NCBI GenBank assembly: GCA_013368315.1 | Contig: JAACJM010000024.1 | Coordinates: forward strand, 248,001-312,000 | Reading direction: 5' to 3' | Length of the DNA stretch: 64,000 bases | Source of the DNA: Tetrapyrgos nigripes | Lineage: Eukaryota; Basidiomycota; Agaricomycetes; Agaricales; Campanellaceae | Part shown: piece by piece, positions 1 through 11,040 of the stretch | Layout: every line of letters starts with the position of its first letter | Position numbering within the stretch: the stretch's first letter is position 1 | Notes under the pieces: generated by a model | Seen by the model: the letters and a program-made list of their open reading frames with translations, nothing else | The model's database searches: none | Told to the model about the DNA's origin: nothing | Program-made: the position numbers and the translations under genes

Positions 1-900
1 CAAATCCGTTGTTCTCTGGAAGATTGCAATGGAGCTCATCTCATGTTCTAAAGGAGTCTGGCACGGGGATGCTGCTCTCATCGTGTGACCTCCCAGAGGA
101 ATATTTGTCTTCTGCATCCAAAGATGATCAGAACTCATGGTGGAGAATGAGGAAGCAGCATTGTCTCACCGGGATTCGATTTTTGGGACAGTACTGATGA
201 AAAAGACCGATCAATGATTCCGGATTTCTCCTCAGAAGAAACCTACACTTGACGATTGTCTTGACAAAATCAGACAATGAACTGCTGTCCAGACTGATAT
301 CAATGGCATTAGTAGCGGTCTTTGTCGATCAAAGAATAAAGGACCTCTGGAAGTTGCGTTGAAGTTGGAAAGTACATATCTCCAAGGTATCTCTTTGGAT
401 AGTACTATATGTACATACAAATACTATAATTACGACCAAGTGTTCAGTAACACATGACATTAGTAAATTAGGCATTTCTATTGCCCAGCTTGTCTGCTTG
501 GTGGCAAGCTGTTTGAATGGATTGGCCAGTTATTTTTGGCTGAGGTTGTCCCCTGAAAAAGATCGAGAATCGAGATGGCTGCTTGTCACTTGTCAGCTCT
601 TGCCAGCCACGTAAAGCCAACTTGCCAGGCTTCATTCAGTGGTACAAGCCAGGCAATAAAAACTACATTTCTTCTGATGATAACAGCCCAAAAAATCTGA
701 GGCCAGATTTGAATTTTTCTGAATTTTCCTGAATTTTTCTTGGAATTCTTTTGGGCCAAAAAATCCTAAACTAATGAACACTTGGTTGTAATTAAGATAT
801 TAACATGTATACACTGTGGCACAGTGGGATTGCTCGCTTCACAATTTGAGGAGTGAGAATTTATTTTTCAACCAAAGTAGTAGAGGTTTTATGAGATTGA
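1..900. other. gene-poor, decayed sequence
   Basis: No reading frame here looks like a protein; the longest open stretches are about 60 codons and show no recognisable motif. The DNA is AT-rich with scattered homopolymers. It lies just downstream of a helicase relic on the minus strand, so it is probably part of a transposon-rich or decayed segment, but no terminal repeats could be defined. Confidence 0.4.
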
Positions 901-1880
901 TTCAAGGAGATATATTGTAGCATCTAATAAAATCTACTCTTCTCTCATTCCAAGCAGCACCACCCAGCTTTTTCACCTGCGAGTAGTCAAACTTGTCTGC
1001 AACCTTCAGTGACTCTCAACAACACAACAAATGCCAAACCAGTGCAGAACTCCTTCCTTCCCAGCCCAACCTGTGCTTTCTTCATTGTAAGGTCCTGAGA
1101 TCTGTGAACAGCCCAGTCATAAAGGTATTTGTAACTGGCTGTGCACTTGGCCCTTCAAGGGGAAAACTTGCTTATGCCTGGCAATGGGAATGATAGGCGT
1201 GCCTTTGTGTACATTGGGATCTCAAGAAGCACAGTAAGGGGGGCACAACCAGGCTTTCAGACATGTCAACAATGGTCCTAATAATGCCATTCACAAGACC
1301 TGTAGAAAACAAGCAAACAGTGAGCAATAGAAAAGTGAGTGCTAAAAATTGTACTGACCTTTAGTCTGCCATAGATTTTGGGTCACCATGCCTTTTGCAC
1401 CTTTTCCCAGCACAAGTTCCAAGTTCCAATTCACGACTACAGTCTTCTGCAGACACTTTGTGAGGACCTCAGCCATTGTTCTTGCAGGGTATCTGAGCCA
1501 GGGTTGATCTAAAGTGGTGAGCTGAGAAATGTTGGCATAATTAACAACTTTGGTTGTGATGAAAAGACAGAAGAGTCATTGTTGAGAGAGGTTAAGGCTT
1601 GTAACATGTTTCAAGTCAGGAAGCTGGAGTCCACCAGTGGACTCATCCCTCAATAACTGCCAGAACTTCACTTGAAACAGATCATTTCCCTGTTGAGGCT
1701 TAGGACTGAAAGACCATCAAAGATGTAGACTTCACGAAATTGAATAATGTGACCATCTCAGCTGAGCTGTCCTAGGATTGTATCTTGTTGTGGAGAGAGA
1801 AAAAGCTGTTCCTTAACAGGTGGAGGCTGAGCAAAGTTGCTGACAATGGATAAATGAAAACCTAGATGATGCAGTTGCAG
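900..1880 (-). pseudogene. Pif1-like DNA helicase relic (3' part)
   Basis: Read on the minus strand, fragments match the C-terminal half of Pif1-type helicases, which unwind DNA and in fungi are often carried by Helitrons or expanded as gene fragments. The order is correct for the family. A region resembling the RDES segment lies near 1,620-1,700. The GLVNG segment near 1,265-1,300 is normally followed by IGTVVDI and here reads GLVNGIIRTIVDM. Near 1,090-1,140 is helicase motif VI as DWAVHRSQDLTMKKA (usual WAITVHKSQGLT). Near 1,040-1,085 is the segment GRKEFCTGLAFV, usual GKKEFSAGLSFVA. A plausible intron (GTCAGT..TACAG) lies near 1,300-1,360. Stops and frame changes interrupt the rest, and no Walker A motif is visible. 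It is a decayed fragment; whether it came from a Helitron or a host-gene copy is unknown. Confidence 0.6.
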
Positions 1881-2537
1881 GTCAAGAAGTAAAGTGAAGA
1901 CGCGTCAGACTGTGACACATCTTCAGGCATCAAGATTTTTAAACTCAAAACTCTATCGTTTTCTTCTCAGAAAAAGATTACTGGACTGTAGTAGATACAA
2001 AAATATACACTTTTGGAAGTTTCTAGACAGATTGAGGAATAACTGAACAAGCTGCTTGCCATCTACAACAGGGCAAAATCCCTACCACTTTGTGAATCAC
2101 CAAACCCAAACACAGATGGAAGGGGGCTCCACCTCCCAAAGATACAGAAACACATCTGTTTGTAACAGTAGCGGTACCTCTCACAGCCACTGACACATCA
2201 TCACCATCATTGTCTACTATGGCAGTTTGTTTGCACAAATATTATTTCATGTGCATGTCATACTATTTCACATGCACTCAGGTCTAGTGCCTAGTTTGTT
2301 ATGATAGAATTAGCTGTAATAATTGTATTATTACCAGCCTGGGAAAATTACCTTACAGCAGTTCCTGTATATAATGAGAATCACCATGAGTAGAGTCAGC
2401 ATGTAACAGCATACACTGTAACCTGTTACACTACTAAATATAGTAACTCATACTCGACACGTACTTCTACCATCGTCACATTGTCTGCTAAGCATCTCCC
2501 TTGCTCACTACCTATGGACAGCTGAGAGGATTATCAA
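1881..2537. other. intergenic, nothing identified
   Basis: An open minus-strand stretch at 2,023-2,238 has no recognisable motif and no neighbouring splice sites that would extend it. I see no gene or repeat that I can support. Confidence 0.35.
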
Positions 2538-4211
2538 TTGGACCTTCAGAAGCTACAGGAGCTACAGGATGATCCACAAGCAGACCTTGAAGACAGTTCT
2601 GATGAAGATGAAGTTGGCAATAGTGAGAAATCCATCAAGAAAGCTGCAGGAAAGCAGGGACATCTCAGTGCATGGACTTATTATTACCTCTTGATCTTTC
2701 TGACGAGAAAATTGGTTTGATTGACAGTGACTACCATAAATCCCGATCCTGATGTCACTACCGCTGTTGCCAAGGCCGAAAAGAACAGGAAGGCCACTGA
2801 ACAACAACATGCTTACTGTGCCAAATGCAAAGCCCAAGCAGAAGAACAGAAAACTCTAGAAAGCTGTAAAAAGAAAACTATAGACACCTTGGGAGATGAC
2901 ACTGACTTCTCAGACACTGAGCCTGCACCAAAGCGCTGCAAGTCAGCCTCAAAAGCTAAAGAAGACACTGATGACTCCCTTCCAGTCAAAGACCTCATCA
3001 CATACATCCAAGTCCACAAGCCCAAGCCTCCTATCACTGCTAAAGCGAAGGCACCAGTAGATGAGTACACCCACCATGGACCATTTTCACTCAAGACTAC
3101 AGATTCATACAAAACCTTCCTCTACTTGTGTGTAAAGATCCTTCCCTGCTTGCCAGATCAGCTTGTCATCAGCAGCATGGTGTATCACCCCCAAAAGGGA
3201 ACAGGACTCCAAGACACTCCTCTGGGAAATGAGGTTAGGTATCAAGCTATGCTGAATGATTTTGCACACCAGACTGTCAAGCAGGGGTATACTGTTATCC
3301 TTACCATGGATCCTCCTACTCCTACCAAGGGATCTAACGAGTCTATTGTGAGCTTTTTCTATGTGTTCTTCTGCGACTTTTTTTTTTTTTGGCTCTAACA
3401 CTGTATGTTGATGTCCAGTTTTGGGAGACGGGGAACCCTGCAATTGATAATGCTCCAGCTTTTGATTATAGTTCTCTTGAACCAGTGTTGCTGCACAGAA
3501 GGTCAGTCATGGCCAGTGCCATACTTTTCACATAAGCTTATGCTTCTTTTTTATATAGCAATCCTTTGACGCTAAGCTCAAGCCAATCAAAGACAACTTG
3601 AGGGAAATGTACTCTAACAAGTGTAACCCTCTTTATCCTGACCAACTTACATATATGAGTGTGAGTGGATCTGTATGGGAATTGAACGACTTGCATCTCA
3701 GTGTTTGGTCAAATGACATTGTGTGTTTATTCCCTTGCTCTTTGCCATACAAATGCTAACTCATTGACAGTCCCAGGGTACTGAGGGAGTCAGTTACGAC
3801 ACCCCTCCCCTTCACAAGATGTCCTTCAATGAAAAGCACTGTTTGAAGCCTCCCAAAGCTACCCCTGCCTCTGTTCCCCTTACTCCTACTCCTGTTCCTG
3901 CCAGCACATCAGCTATCACTACTCCAGGTCCCACTGACACCTCTCATGACCGCTTGATAGAACTGATGCTGTTCAACATGCTCCAGCAGCAGCAATTGTC
4001 TATGGGCTTCAACTCCACTTCCATCATTTCCACAGCACCAACTCATGTGCCCATCCCTTCCTCTACTCCCAGCTCTCTGGTGAAGAAAGTATTTGTATCG
4101 CTCTTGGCTTTTTGTAGCTGTTACAACCTGACTGAGTATGAAGATCAGTTGCGCACTCTCCACTACACACTGGGAAATAATGCAATTAGGTTGCTTACCC
4201 AAGATGATTAG
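2538..4211 (+). CDS. unknown, intron-rich Agaricomycete-type protein (possibly mobile or expanded family)
   Basis: Five or six exons can be linked by good GT..AG introns: about 2,664-2,728, 3,346-3,417, 3,502-3,558, 3,717-3,770 and 4,088-4,135. The protein is charged at the N-terminus (acidic run near 2,590-2,620), then Lys-rich. A central block contains KDLITYI, a PCLPDQLVISSM segment and VILTMDPPTP, followed by a YPDQ..YMS..VWELNDL block. The C-terminal third is Pro/Thr/Ser-rich (3,850-4,080) and ends in RLLTQDD. I have the impression this block order recurs in mushroom genomes, but I do not know a function. No ATG lies in frame upstream of 2,538, because an in-frame TGA sits at 2,523, so the first exon is missing or the copy is truncated. 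It sits between a helicase relic and a dead transposon. Confidence 0.5.
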
Positions 4212-4438
4212 TCTGAAGTTGGGTTCAGGAAGCTGTCCTGGGCAGCAGTTATGGAGGCCCATAAGTCTTTTCTTCTGGACATCAAGGCTGGAGTCTGGGA
4301 TAACTAAGGGGTGCTTCACATGTTTTTTTCCCCTCTATTCTTTCCCATTATTCCATGTTTCTTACTCAGTTACTGTTCTCTTGGTATCACATCACCTTCC
4401 TTGTTTTTGGCCACATATTTGTATGTAATAAAGTTATT

Positions 4439-5780
4439 CTACCTGTCTACAATGTACCCTGCATGTCAGAACCATTCTTGAGCCTTCTCAGCTGTAATAC
4501 ATAATGTTGACTCTAGCAGGACTTGAATAGGATCATCTGCATTTCAGCAAAGATATGCTTTCCCTACAGAGTCAAATTCAGAATTTTGAGAGACATAAAA
4601 CATCAGAACACTTACATGCACTGAAAGACTCTTCAATTGGATTCAAATCAGGAGAGTAAGGTGGTAAATAGAGAAGCATGATACCTAGAGTCATAATATA
4701 AGAACTGTATAACTCCCTGAAGGCCAAAAACACTCACCACATGAGTTCAGAGCATCAAGTATGTTGAATTTAACGTTCAAAAGAAATCGAGAGAGAGAAT
4801 TTCCAAGCAACAAAAAGGTGAATTCAAATAGGCAGGGAACCCGTGGCAAGCGCACGACGTTCCCAAATCATACATCAGTATATAAGATATGTAAAATAGG
4901 GGTTTTCTTAATTAATCGTACAATACTTAGGGGTGTCGATATATCACCGAGCTTCCAAGCTCATCAACAGAAACTCCAAATCCAACAAAGTAATGTGTCT
5001 GTATGGTGGATCTGACAGTTATCCATGATGAGAACACTCTGTGCATCAGGAAATGGGTTCATTTGAGGTACCTGAAGCTGTATCAGCTTCATATCAATAG
5101 GGAAAGAAGGTGTACATACTACTTCTTCTGTGATAAAGTCAAAAAATCCCTCAGAGTCTAGGGAACCTTCAACCACTCTTGCAGCAATATAACCCTTGAT
5201 ACTCATTGCTGCAACCAGGGAGTAATGTGTACCATGCACAAAAGGACCAGTTGCGACAGCTCACTGACCTCAGGGAGAGTATCCATATTGGCACATGAGT
5301 GTTCATTCATCTTTGTTTGACTCATCGATGGTGACAAATTTGTAGCCTTCACCAGAGAATTCTTTCTGAATGGTATCATGGTATCCATGGCGACGTGCTT
5401 CATCTCATTCCTGAGCAATCTTGCAAAGAAGCTTCCTGGTAAGGCCAGCCCTCTGTAGGGCTTTGTGTAAAGCTGAGATTGAGATGACGATGTTGAGCTG
5501 AACCACCAGGCACCATTGCAATTCATCCAGGTAGGTGTTGTTGTTTCAATTGTATATCTCCTGCACAAGAGTAAAGGCAGCCAGCCCTATGGTTTGGGGA
5601 TGCCCTCGCAAACCTGAAGGCGGCTTGGTGACTTCACCAAAGGTCTCAAAGATCTTTCTCCAGCAATAGAGGCTTGCTCTCAAGACACCCAAGGCAAAAC
5701 ATGTCCAAGACATCCCAGCCACTCTCCCAGAGCCTCAGGGCACACTCTTTCATGTCTGAGCTTATTCATTGATTTCCCAT
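4439..5780 (-). pseudogene. Tc1/mariner-like (DDE_3) transposase pseudogene
   Basis: The minus-strand translation is a full-length Tc1-like transposase of the type common in Agaricomycetes. In order it shows: an N-terminal helix-turn-helix (MGNQ..ISSDMKECALRLWE, then ASLYCWRKIFETFGEV), TYLDELQ, ALHKALQRAGLTRK, first catalytic Asp in FVTIDESNKDE, PFVHGTHYSLVAAMS, second Asp in VLIMDNCQIHH, and the third catalytic region LPPYSPDLNPIEESFSA. Two short introns (about 4,688-4,740 and about 4,560-4,611) remain spliceable in sequence. The gene is dead. In-frame TGAs occur near 5,765, 5,416, 5,296, 5,268 and 5,262, and near 4,538 and 4,460, mostly where the family has arginine. There is a 1-nt frameshift near 5,690, and a 226-bp element sits in the middle (4,762-4,987). 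Terminal inverted repeats of the transposon itself could not be delimited. Confidence 0.85.
4762..4987. mobile_element. 226-bp MITE-like insertion inside the transposase
   Basis: The element begins TGTTGAATTTAA and ends CCAAATCCAACA, so its termini form an imperfect 12-bp inverted repeat (TGTTG-ATTT conserved). It is flanked by a direct 5-bp duplication AAGTA at 4,757-4,761 and 4,988-4,992. Deleting the element plus one duplication restores an uninterrupted transposase reading frame: ...DTL LDALNSCG. It has no coding capacity and is AT-rich inside. The 5-bp duplication does not fit Tc1/mariner (TA) or hAT (8 bp), so the superfamily is open. Confidence 0.8.
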
Positions 5781-6505
5781 GGCAGTTCGAAGAGCAGAAG
5801 GAGAGAAAGAATACCAATATCAAGGAGGATAACAAGAGTGACGTGTCTGGTATGAGATACTATATTTGGTAGTGGTATGCGTTATGCATTACATTGCGGC
5901 CATTCTCATTATATACAGGAACCGCTGTAATTATAACTGTCCCCTCGGCAACTCAGTGTCGACGTCGATGACAGTGTGTCCCCTCCTCCCAAGGCTTTAA
6001 TTTCTACTCTGGAGTCTTGGATAGTATCAGTACTTTGACTCTGAGTGCAACTCATCCTCCAAAACACATCCATTCTATTTTTTAGGGGGGGGGGGGGGGG
6101 GAGTTATAATCATTTTCTTCATCTTAATAATCGGGTCATAAACGGCGCTTTTTCATCCTGGTCGTTATAATAGATTACGTTATATCATGATGTAATTTTA
6201 AAAGTTCCGACATTACATATCTCAATAAACGTCGACGTCGTAGTCCGTCTCGACTCCTGGGTTACAGTTAGTACCCAATGATATTTTTGCTTTACTCAAA
6301 AAACCCGATAGCATAACGCTTTAAAATGCAAGTACGGTAACTAAGAAAACACGAAAGAAAAGAGGTTTAGAAGGAAGTCAGCCTGGGGTACCGTTGAGCA
6401 ATGACTATGGACTAAAGGGGTTATGAGAGCAATATTTCAGTCAGTACCATTCAGACGAGATTAAAGCGTACAGTTGGCACTCACTTTGGAATACATATGT
6501 CTAGC
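5781..6505. other. intergenic; contains a G17 homopolymer
   Basis: No gene is visible. 5,781-5,880 is probably the 5' flank of the dead transposon. A run of 17 guanines lies at 6,085-6,101. The 10-mer GTCGACGTCG appears twice in the same orientation, near 5,959 and 6,230. Nothing else could be supported. Confidence 0.4.
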
Positions 6506-7630
6506 TCAGGGTCCCAGCTCGATATCTACAGCTCCGTCACTCTGGCCCAACACGTATATGTCGGTTTCAACGAGACAATTTCCTTCACCTTCAGTGAAAA
6601 TGTTGATCCCTCTCTGACCTGAAAAAGATTTAAATGAGGAAACAAAGCATTTGTACAGGATATTCAAGTTTACACTCGCCACTAGTAATCACGGTCGCAT
6701 CTTGAGGAGAAGGTTGCGGTGCAGAGCTAGAGCCATAGCCAGCAGTAGACGACGACGGGAGTTGTTCTGTAACAGGTAGTAGCCCGAGGTCTGCTCCTGG
6801 CTGGGGCTCAGGGCTAGGGAAGATAGAACCGAATACATGCCTAGGTCCCTCGTTTATTGCGCCTTCCATCTCTGAATCTGTACAAGGTCTGAAGGCGTCT
6901 GCTGTCAAGAGCATACTCAGGGAGCTGAGTCTACTCAATTTCCGTTGCCAGCTGTCAGCTCTAGACAAATTAGCGGATGAGAAACGGCCCAGACCATCCC
7001 TGACATTGTCTGAAGCGACCTCAAGACTTCTTCGGCCCAATACTCGAGCGAGCGAGGACAGCTTATTGAGTTTGTCTTTAACACGTCTGACGATTTCGAA
7101 AAGTCTTCAGTTCCATTTACGTTGCATTCAATGGATACCAATATTGGAGTTGCTGCAGGGGACTGGACCGAGCGGCTCGAGTCGGTGCACGCTCTGTGGA
7201 GAATGATGGATGGTTGGCCTGGCACCAAGCCCAGATTCTGGCTTCGAGGCCTTGATAAGGGAAATCTTGCCCATATGCCGGTACCTGGGGCTGAATGGTA
7301 GCAGAGTTCTACGTCCAGACTTTTTATCACTTTTATGGTTATCCTCCTGTTCTACCTTGCAGGATTTGAAGAACTTTCTTGACCACGAGTCTCTTGTACT
7401 TATTATTGGTTGGAGTGCCAAGCCAGTCATGTAGATAATGGGAATTTGTGTCGAGGTATCCTTGTATCTTGAAGAAATGTACCGTAGATCTCTGAGGAAG
7501 AGAAGTTAGAGCGGCTTAGAACGGATTTGCAAGTTTGAAATTAGGAAGTAGTATCACGTGTAAATAGATCTACCTCTTCCTCGACGAACGTCCAACACTG
7601 ACAGCTCTGTATCCTTTTCTCTGTTGCCAT
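6506..7630 (-). CDS. conserved-looking protein of unknown function
   Basis: A five-exon model reads through cleanly on the minus strand: 7,574-7,630, 7,356-7,491, 7,020-7,290, about 6,680-6,960 and 6,506-about 6,620. Splice phases agree at every junction (leftover 0, 1, 2). The product is about 286 residues. It starts MATEKRIQSCQCWTFVEEE, followed by VHFFKIQGYLDTNSHYLHDW and a basic KRLVVKKVLQILQ segment. The C-terminal half is Ser/Pro-rich and low complexity, and it ends DIYVLGQSDGAVDIELGP. The last intron may use a GC donor or a GT three bases earlier. I do not recognise the family. The start codon is 13 bp from the divergent CUE1-like start. Parts of the antisense strand also look open, but the splice-phase agreement favours the minus strand. 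Confidence 0.6.
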
Positions 7631-7643
7631 TTACGACCAAGTT

Positions 7644-8551
7644 ATGGGTGAAGTCGTCAACGTCGTTGTGGCATTCGCTGTTATTGTCCTGATATTTCGT
7701 TGGGTGACCTCAGGCAAGTGTGGTTTCGTGACAGTGTGGAAAGAGATGGTAATATGACCTTTTATTTACGCTGCTACCAATCTTGGCTTCCACGAAATGG
7801 TATCTTCACGGACTATAGGTGATGGTCAACCTACCGCAACAGATACACTAGGATTTAGACCGAAAAATGTTTCGCAAGATATGGTACGCCACGTACAACT
7901 CCGTCATACAGCTTTCTCTCAGTCTATGATCAACCTTACAGCTCGATACGATATCGAATATGTTCCCCGATATACCAGTGTCAGTCAAACGCTTGGCTCT
8001 CATGGATTATTCTGACTTGGTGTATTTGCAGTGACAACATCCGTTATGACCTTTTACGAACAGGGAGTGTCGAGTTGACTACGAACAAAATTCTAGAACG
8101 GGGATTTCTTGATCCAGTATGTCACTCATTCCTCCTTTTGACCTGTCTTCCTCAATATTGTTCCTCTTAGCCACCTCCATCGTATTTCACTCTCTACCCT
8201 CGAACTCCCGCTTCCAATTCTACTACACCTGCCAATGGTGCTTCTGCATCATCCGCTGTTCAACCAAAAACAAAGGAAACGTTAATCTCCAGATATCATC
8301 TCGAGGAACGTTTAGTGCAGAGCGAGAAGATAGAAGAAAGTGAAGTTGGAGGAAAAGCTGCTTGGGAAGATACCCCGGAGAAGAGGGAAGCGAGTTTGAA
8401 AGAGAGGAAGACGAAGATGATTTTGGCTGCGAGACAGTGAGTACCTAATTAGACCAATCTACGGTCTTGGATCTGATTTGTTCCTGTTCTCCTCAGACGC
8501 ATGCTTGCTGCAGCGAAAGAAAAAGAGAAGGAGAAGGAGAAGGAGGCGTAA
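7644..8551 (+). CDS. CUE1: CUE-domain ER protein, Cue1-like
   Basis: Five exons encode a small protein with an N-terminal hydrophobic anchor (MGEVVNVVVAFAVIVLIF, 7,644-7,697). A CUE ubiquitin-binding domain follows (NMFPDIPV...DNIRYDLL with LERGFLDPPPP, encoded at about 7,940-8,190), and then a charged helical tail ending KEKEKEKEA. In yeast, Cue1 anchors and activates the E2 Ubc7 at the ER membrane for ER-associated degradation; the tail matches the position of its E2-binding region. The first intron has a GC donor in perfect context (CAG|GCAAGT, near 7,714) and ends ACTATAG near 7,815. Other introns are about 7,882-7,939, 7,978-8,031, 8,120-8,170 and 8,438-8,497. Length and architecture fit the family. 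Confidence 0.8.
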
Positions 8552-8787
8552 TTTTATACCGAGTTTTTTGTATAACAGAGACTGGAGCTCGTCGTAGACG
8601 GGCCAGGCTATCTACATATGTTCTAGCTATTTCACTCCTGGGTGTATTTACAGTCCTCTAATGTCTACCATTCATCACTCTCCTGACACTTTAGTGTGCA
8701 GCAGTTGTTTACGCGTACTTGATGTAGCCAAACAACGCCTCCCAAAGGCTGTTCTAATTTCTTCCATCTCCTTCTTCTCCCTTTGAA

Positions 8788-11040
8788 ATGTCATTAAAAG
8801 TCCCAAAAGCCAGTAACATACAGCTTTTCAAAGAGGGATACAAGGTTTGTCTTTGCCTCTTAAAGCACTCGGAATATTTCTCTCAAAGACACTACTTTTC
8901 TCCAATTCAATTTACAGCACCTCCAAGGCCTCGATGAAGCCGTTTTACGCAACATCCAAGCTGTAAACGAGCTTTCTGATCTTGTCAAGACGAGTTTTGG
9001 ACCTAATGGCGCGTGTCGTTTTTTATTTACCTCGCGATTGGGTGATTTACGACTTCTTGGGTTTGGTCGTTTACAGGCCGTAACAAATTATTGATCAACC
9101 ATCTCGGTCGACTTTTCGTTACATCGGATGCTGCGACGATTATCAGAGAAGTTGAAGTCGTTCATCCAGCTGCAAAATTGCTTGTAATGGCATCTCAAGC
9201 GCAGGAAGCAGAGGTGTGTGCATCATGCTAGTTTTTAGAAATTTTGATTGAAGTTAATCGATTCCGTGTAGATGGGTGATGCGACGAATCTGGTGATTAT
9301 CCTTGCTGGTGAAATGTTGAAAAGATCGGAACAGCTGCTTGTCATGGGTCTTGTTCCTAGTGAGATTATCAAGGGGTATGAGATGGCTTGTGCGAAGGCT
9401 TTGGAGGAGTTGGAGAGTATGTATATTCCTTTCTGTTTTCTTCATCCGAGCCCGACTAACATAGGCTTTGTTTCCTTGCTTTCACTATTTTCATGCAGAA
9501 CTCTCAACATCCTCATTACCGTCCCTCATCCCTCCACCCTCGTCGTCGTCCTCGTCTTCAACAAAATCATCAGGACAAGCAACCGTAATAAATGCCCTTT
9601 CCTCCGCCCTCAAACCACCTATTGCATCGAAACAATATTCATTTGAAGAAAGTCTTTCTTCACTTGTAGCAGAAGCGGCATTAGCTGTTATGCCTCCTAA
9701 TCCGAAGAACTTCAATGTGGATAATGTGAGGGTTGTGAAGATTATGGGCGGTAGTTTGCCGCAGAGTAAGGTGGTTCGAGGGATGGTGTTTGGGAGAGAA
9801 CCAGAAGGTATGTGGATGGGTTTCCTTGCGTACCATGAAGGAACTGACCGTCTCCTTCCATGTAGGTCAAGTGAAAAAAGTAACCCGCGCCAAAGTAGCC
9901 GTTTTCACGTCTGCTTTGGACATTGCACAGACGGAGACGAAAGGGACGGTTTTGTTAAAGAATGCTGAGGAGATGTTGAACTTTTCGAGAGGAGAAGAGT
10001 TACAGCTTGAGAAGGCAAGCAACTGATCGTAGTGCCCTCTTATTGACCCTTGCTGAAATTTTTTGCAGATTTTCAAAGAAATAGCCGACTCTGGTGTCAA
10101 AGTCATCATCGCCGGTTCTGCTGTCGGCGACCTTGCACTGCACTACCTCAATCGCTTCAACATCGCCGTCCTTAAAGTCCTTTCCAAGTTCGATCTTCGT
10201 CGCGTGTGCCGAGTCGTCGGTGCAACCCCACTCGCTCGAGTAGGTGCTCCCACCCCCGAAGAAGCAGGATACGTCGATGTCTTTGAGTCTATCGAAATTG
10301 GCGGGGATCGAGTGACTGTCGTGAGACAGTTAGTTGAGGGTGAGGAAGGCTACAATCCGGGTAGTGGTGGAGAGAAGAGTCGGATGGCCACGATTGTGCT
10401 GAGAGGTGCTACGGCAAATCATTTGGATGATTTGGAGAGAGCGATTGATGATGGGGTTAATGTAATTAAGAGTTTGATTAAGGATCCCAGGCTTGTTCCT
10501 GGTGCTGGGGCGACGGAGCTGGAGTTGGCGAGGAGAGTGACGGATTATGGGGCTGGGATCAAAGTGGGTGGTTGGGGTCTGCGAAGAGGGCTATTCGCTG
10601 ACTTTTTTGATACAGGGTCTCTCTCAGCACTCTGTCAAACGATTTGGTGAAGCATTGGAGGTTGTGCCCAGACAGCTTGCAGAGAATGCCATGGGTGGTG
10701 CCAAGGGTAACGAGGTGGTTTCCAGACTATGGGCTCTGCATGAGTCAAAAGAAAAAGATAGGGAAGGCTGGGGTGTTGACATTGAGGTATTGCTTGTCCT
10801 GTTTCTTGTCATACTGCCGATATTAACTTTACTGTGTAGGCTGAAACCGATGGAACCTTGCACGCGCCATCTGCGGCTTTCTACCCTATACTCGACTCTC
10901 TCATAGCGAAATCCTGGGCAATCAAGCTTGCTACCGAAGCTGCCGTCTCAGTGCTCTCCGTCGACAGCATTATCATGAGCAAACCAGCTGGAGGACCAAA
11001 GATCCCACAACAGAGTGGAAATTGGGACGATGATGATTAG
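8788..11040 (+). CDS. CCT8: T-complex protein 1 subunit theta (CCT8)
   Basis: The product is a full-length group II chaperonin subunit that folds actin, tubulin and other cytosolic proteins within the CCT/TRiC ring. It starts MSLKVPKASNIQLFKEGYKH. The equatorial signature VKTSFGPNGRNKLLI and the segment VTSDAATIIREVEVVHPAAK follow, then MGDATNLVIILAGEML. Most subunits have GDGT at this last site, so the Ala is a small departure. The apical domain lies at about 9,640-10,340 and includes NVRVVKIMGGSLPQSKVV and DLRRVCRVVGATPLAR. The C-terminal equatorial part has VPGAGATELELARR and ends PKIPQQSGNWDDDD. About seven introns interrupt it. The end MSKPAGGPK is typical of the theta subunit. Confidence 0.95.

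Noticed and set aside
7006..7434. Plus-strand gene at 7.0-7.4 kb (protein-like antisense frames with a possible intron)
   Set aside because: The minus-strand model has four introns whose phases all agree and ends in a stop at 6,506; the plus-strand frames lack an in-frame start and upstream exons.
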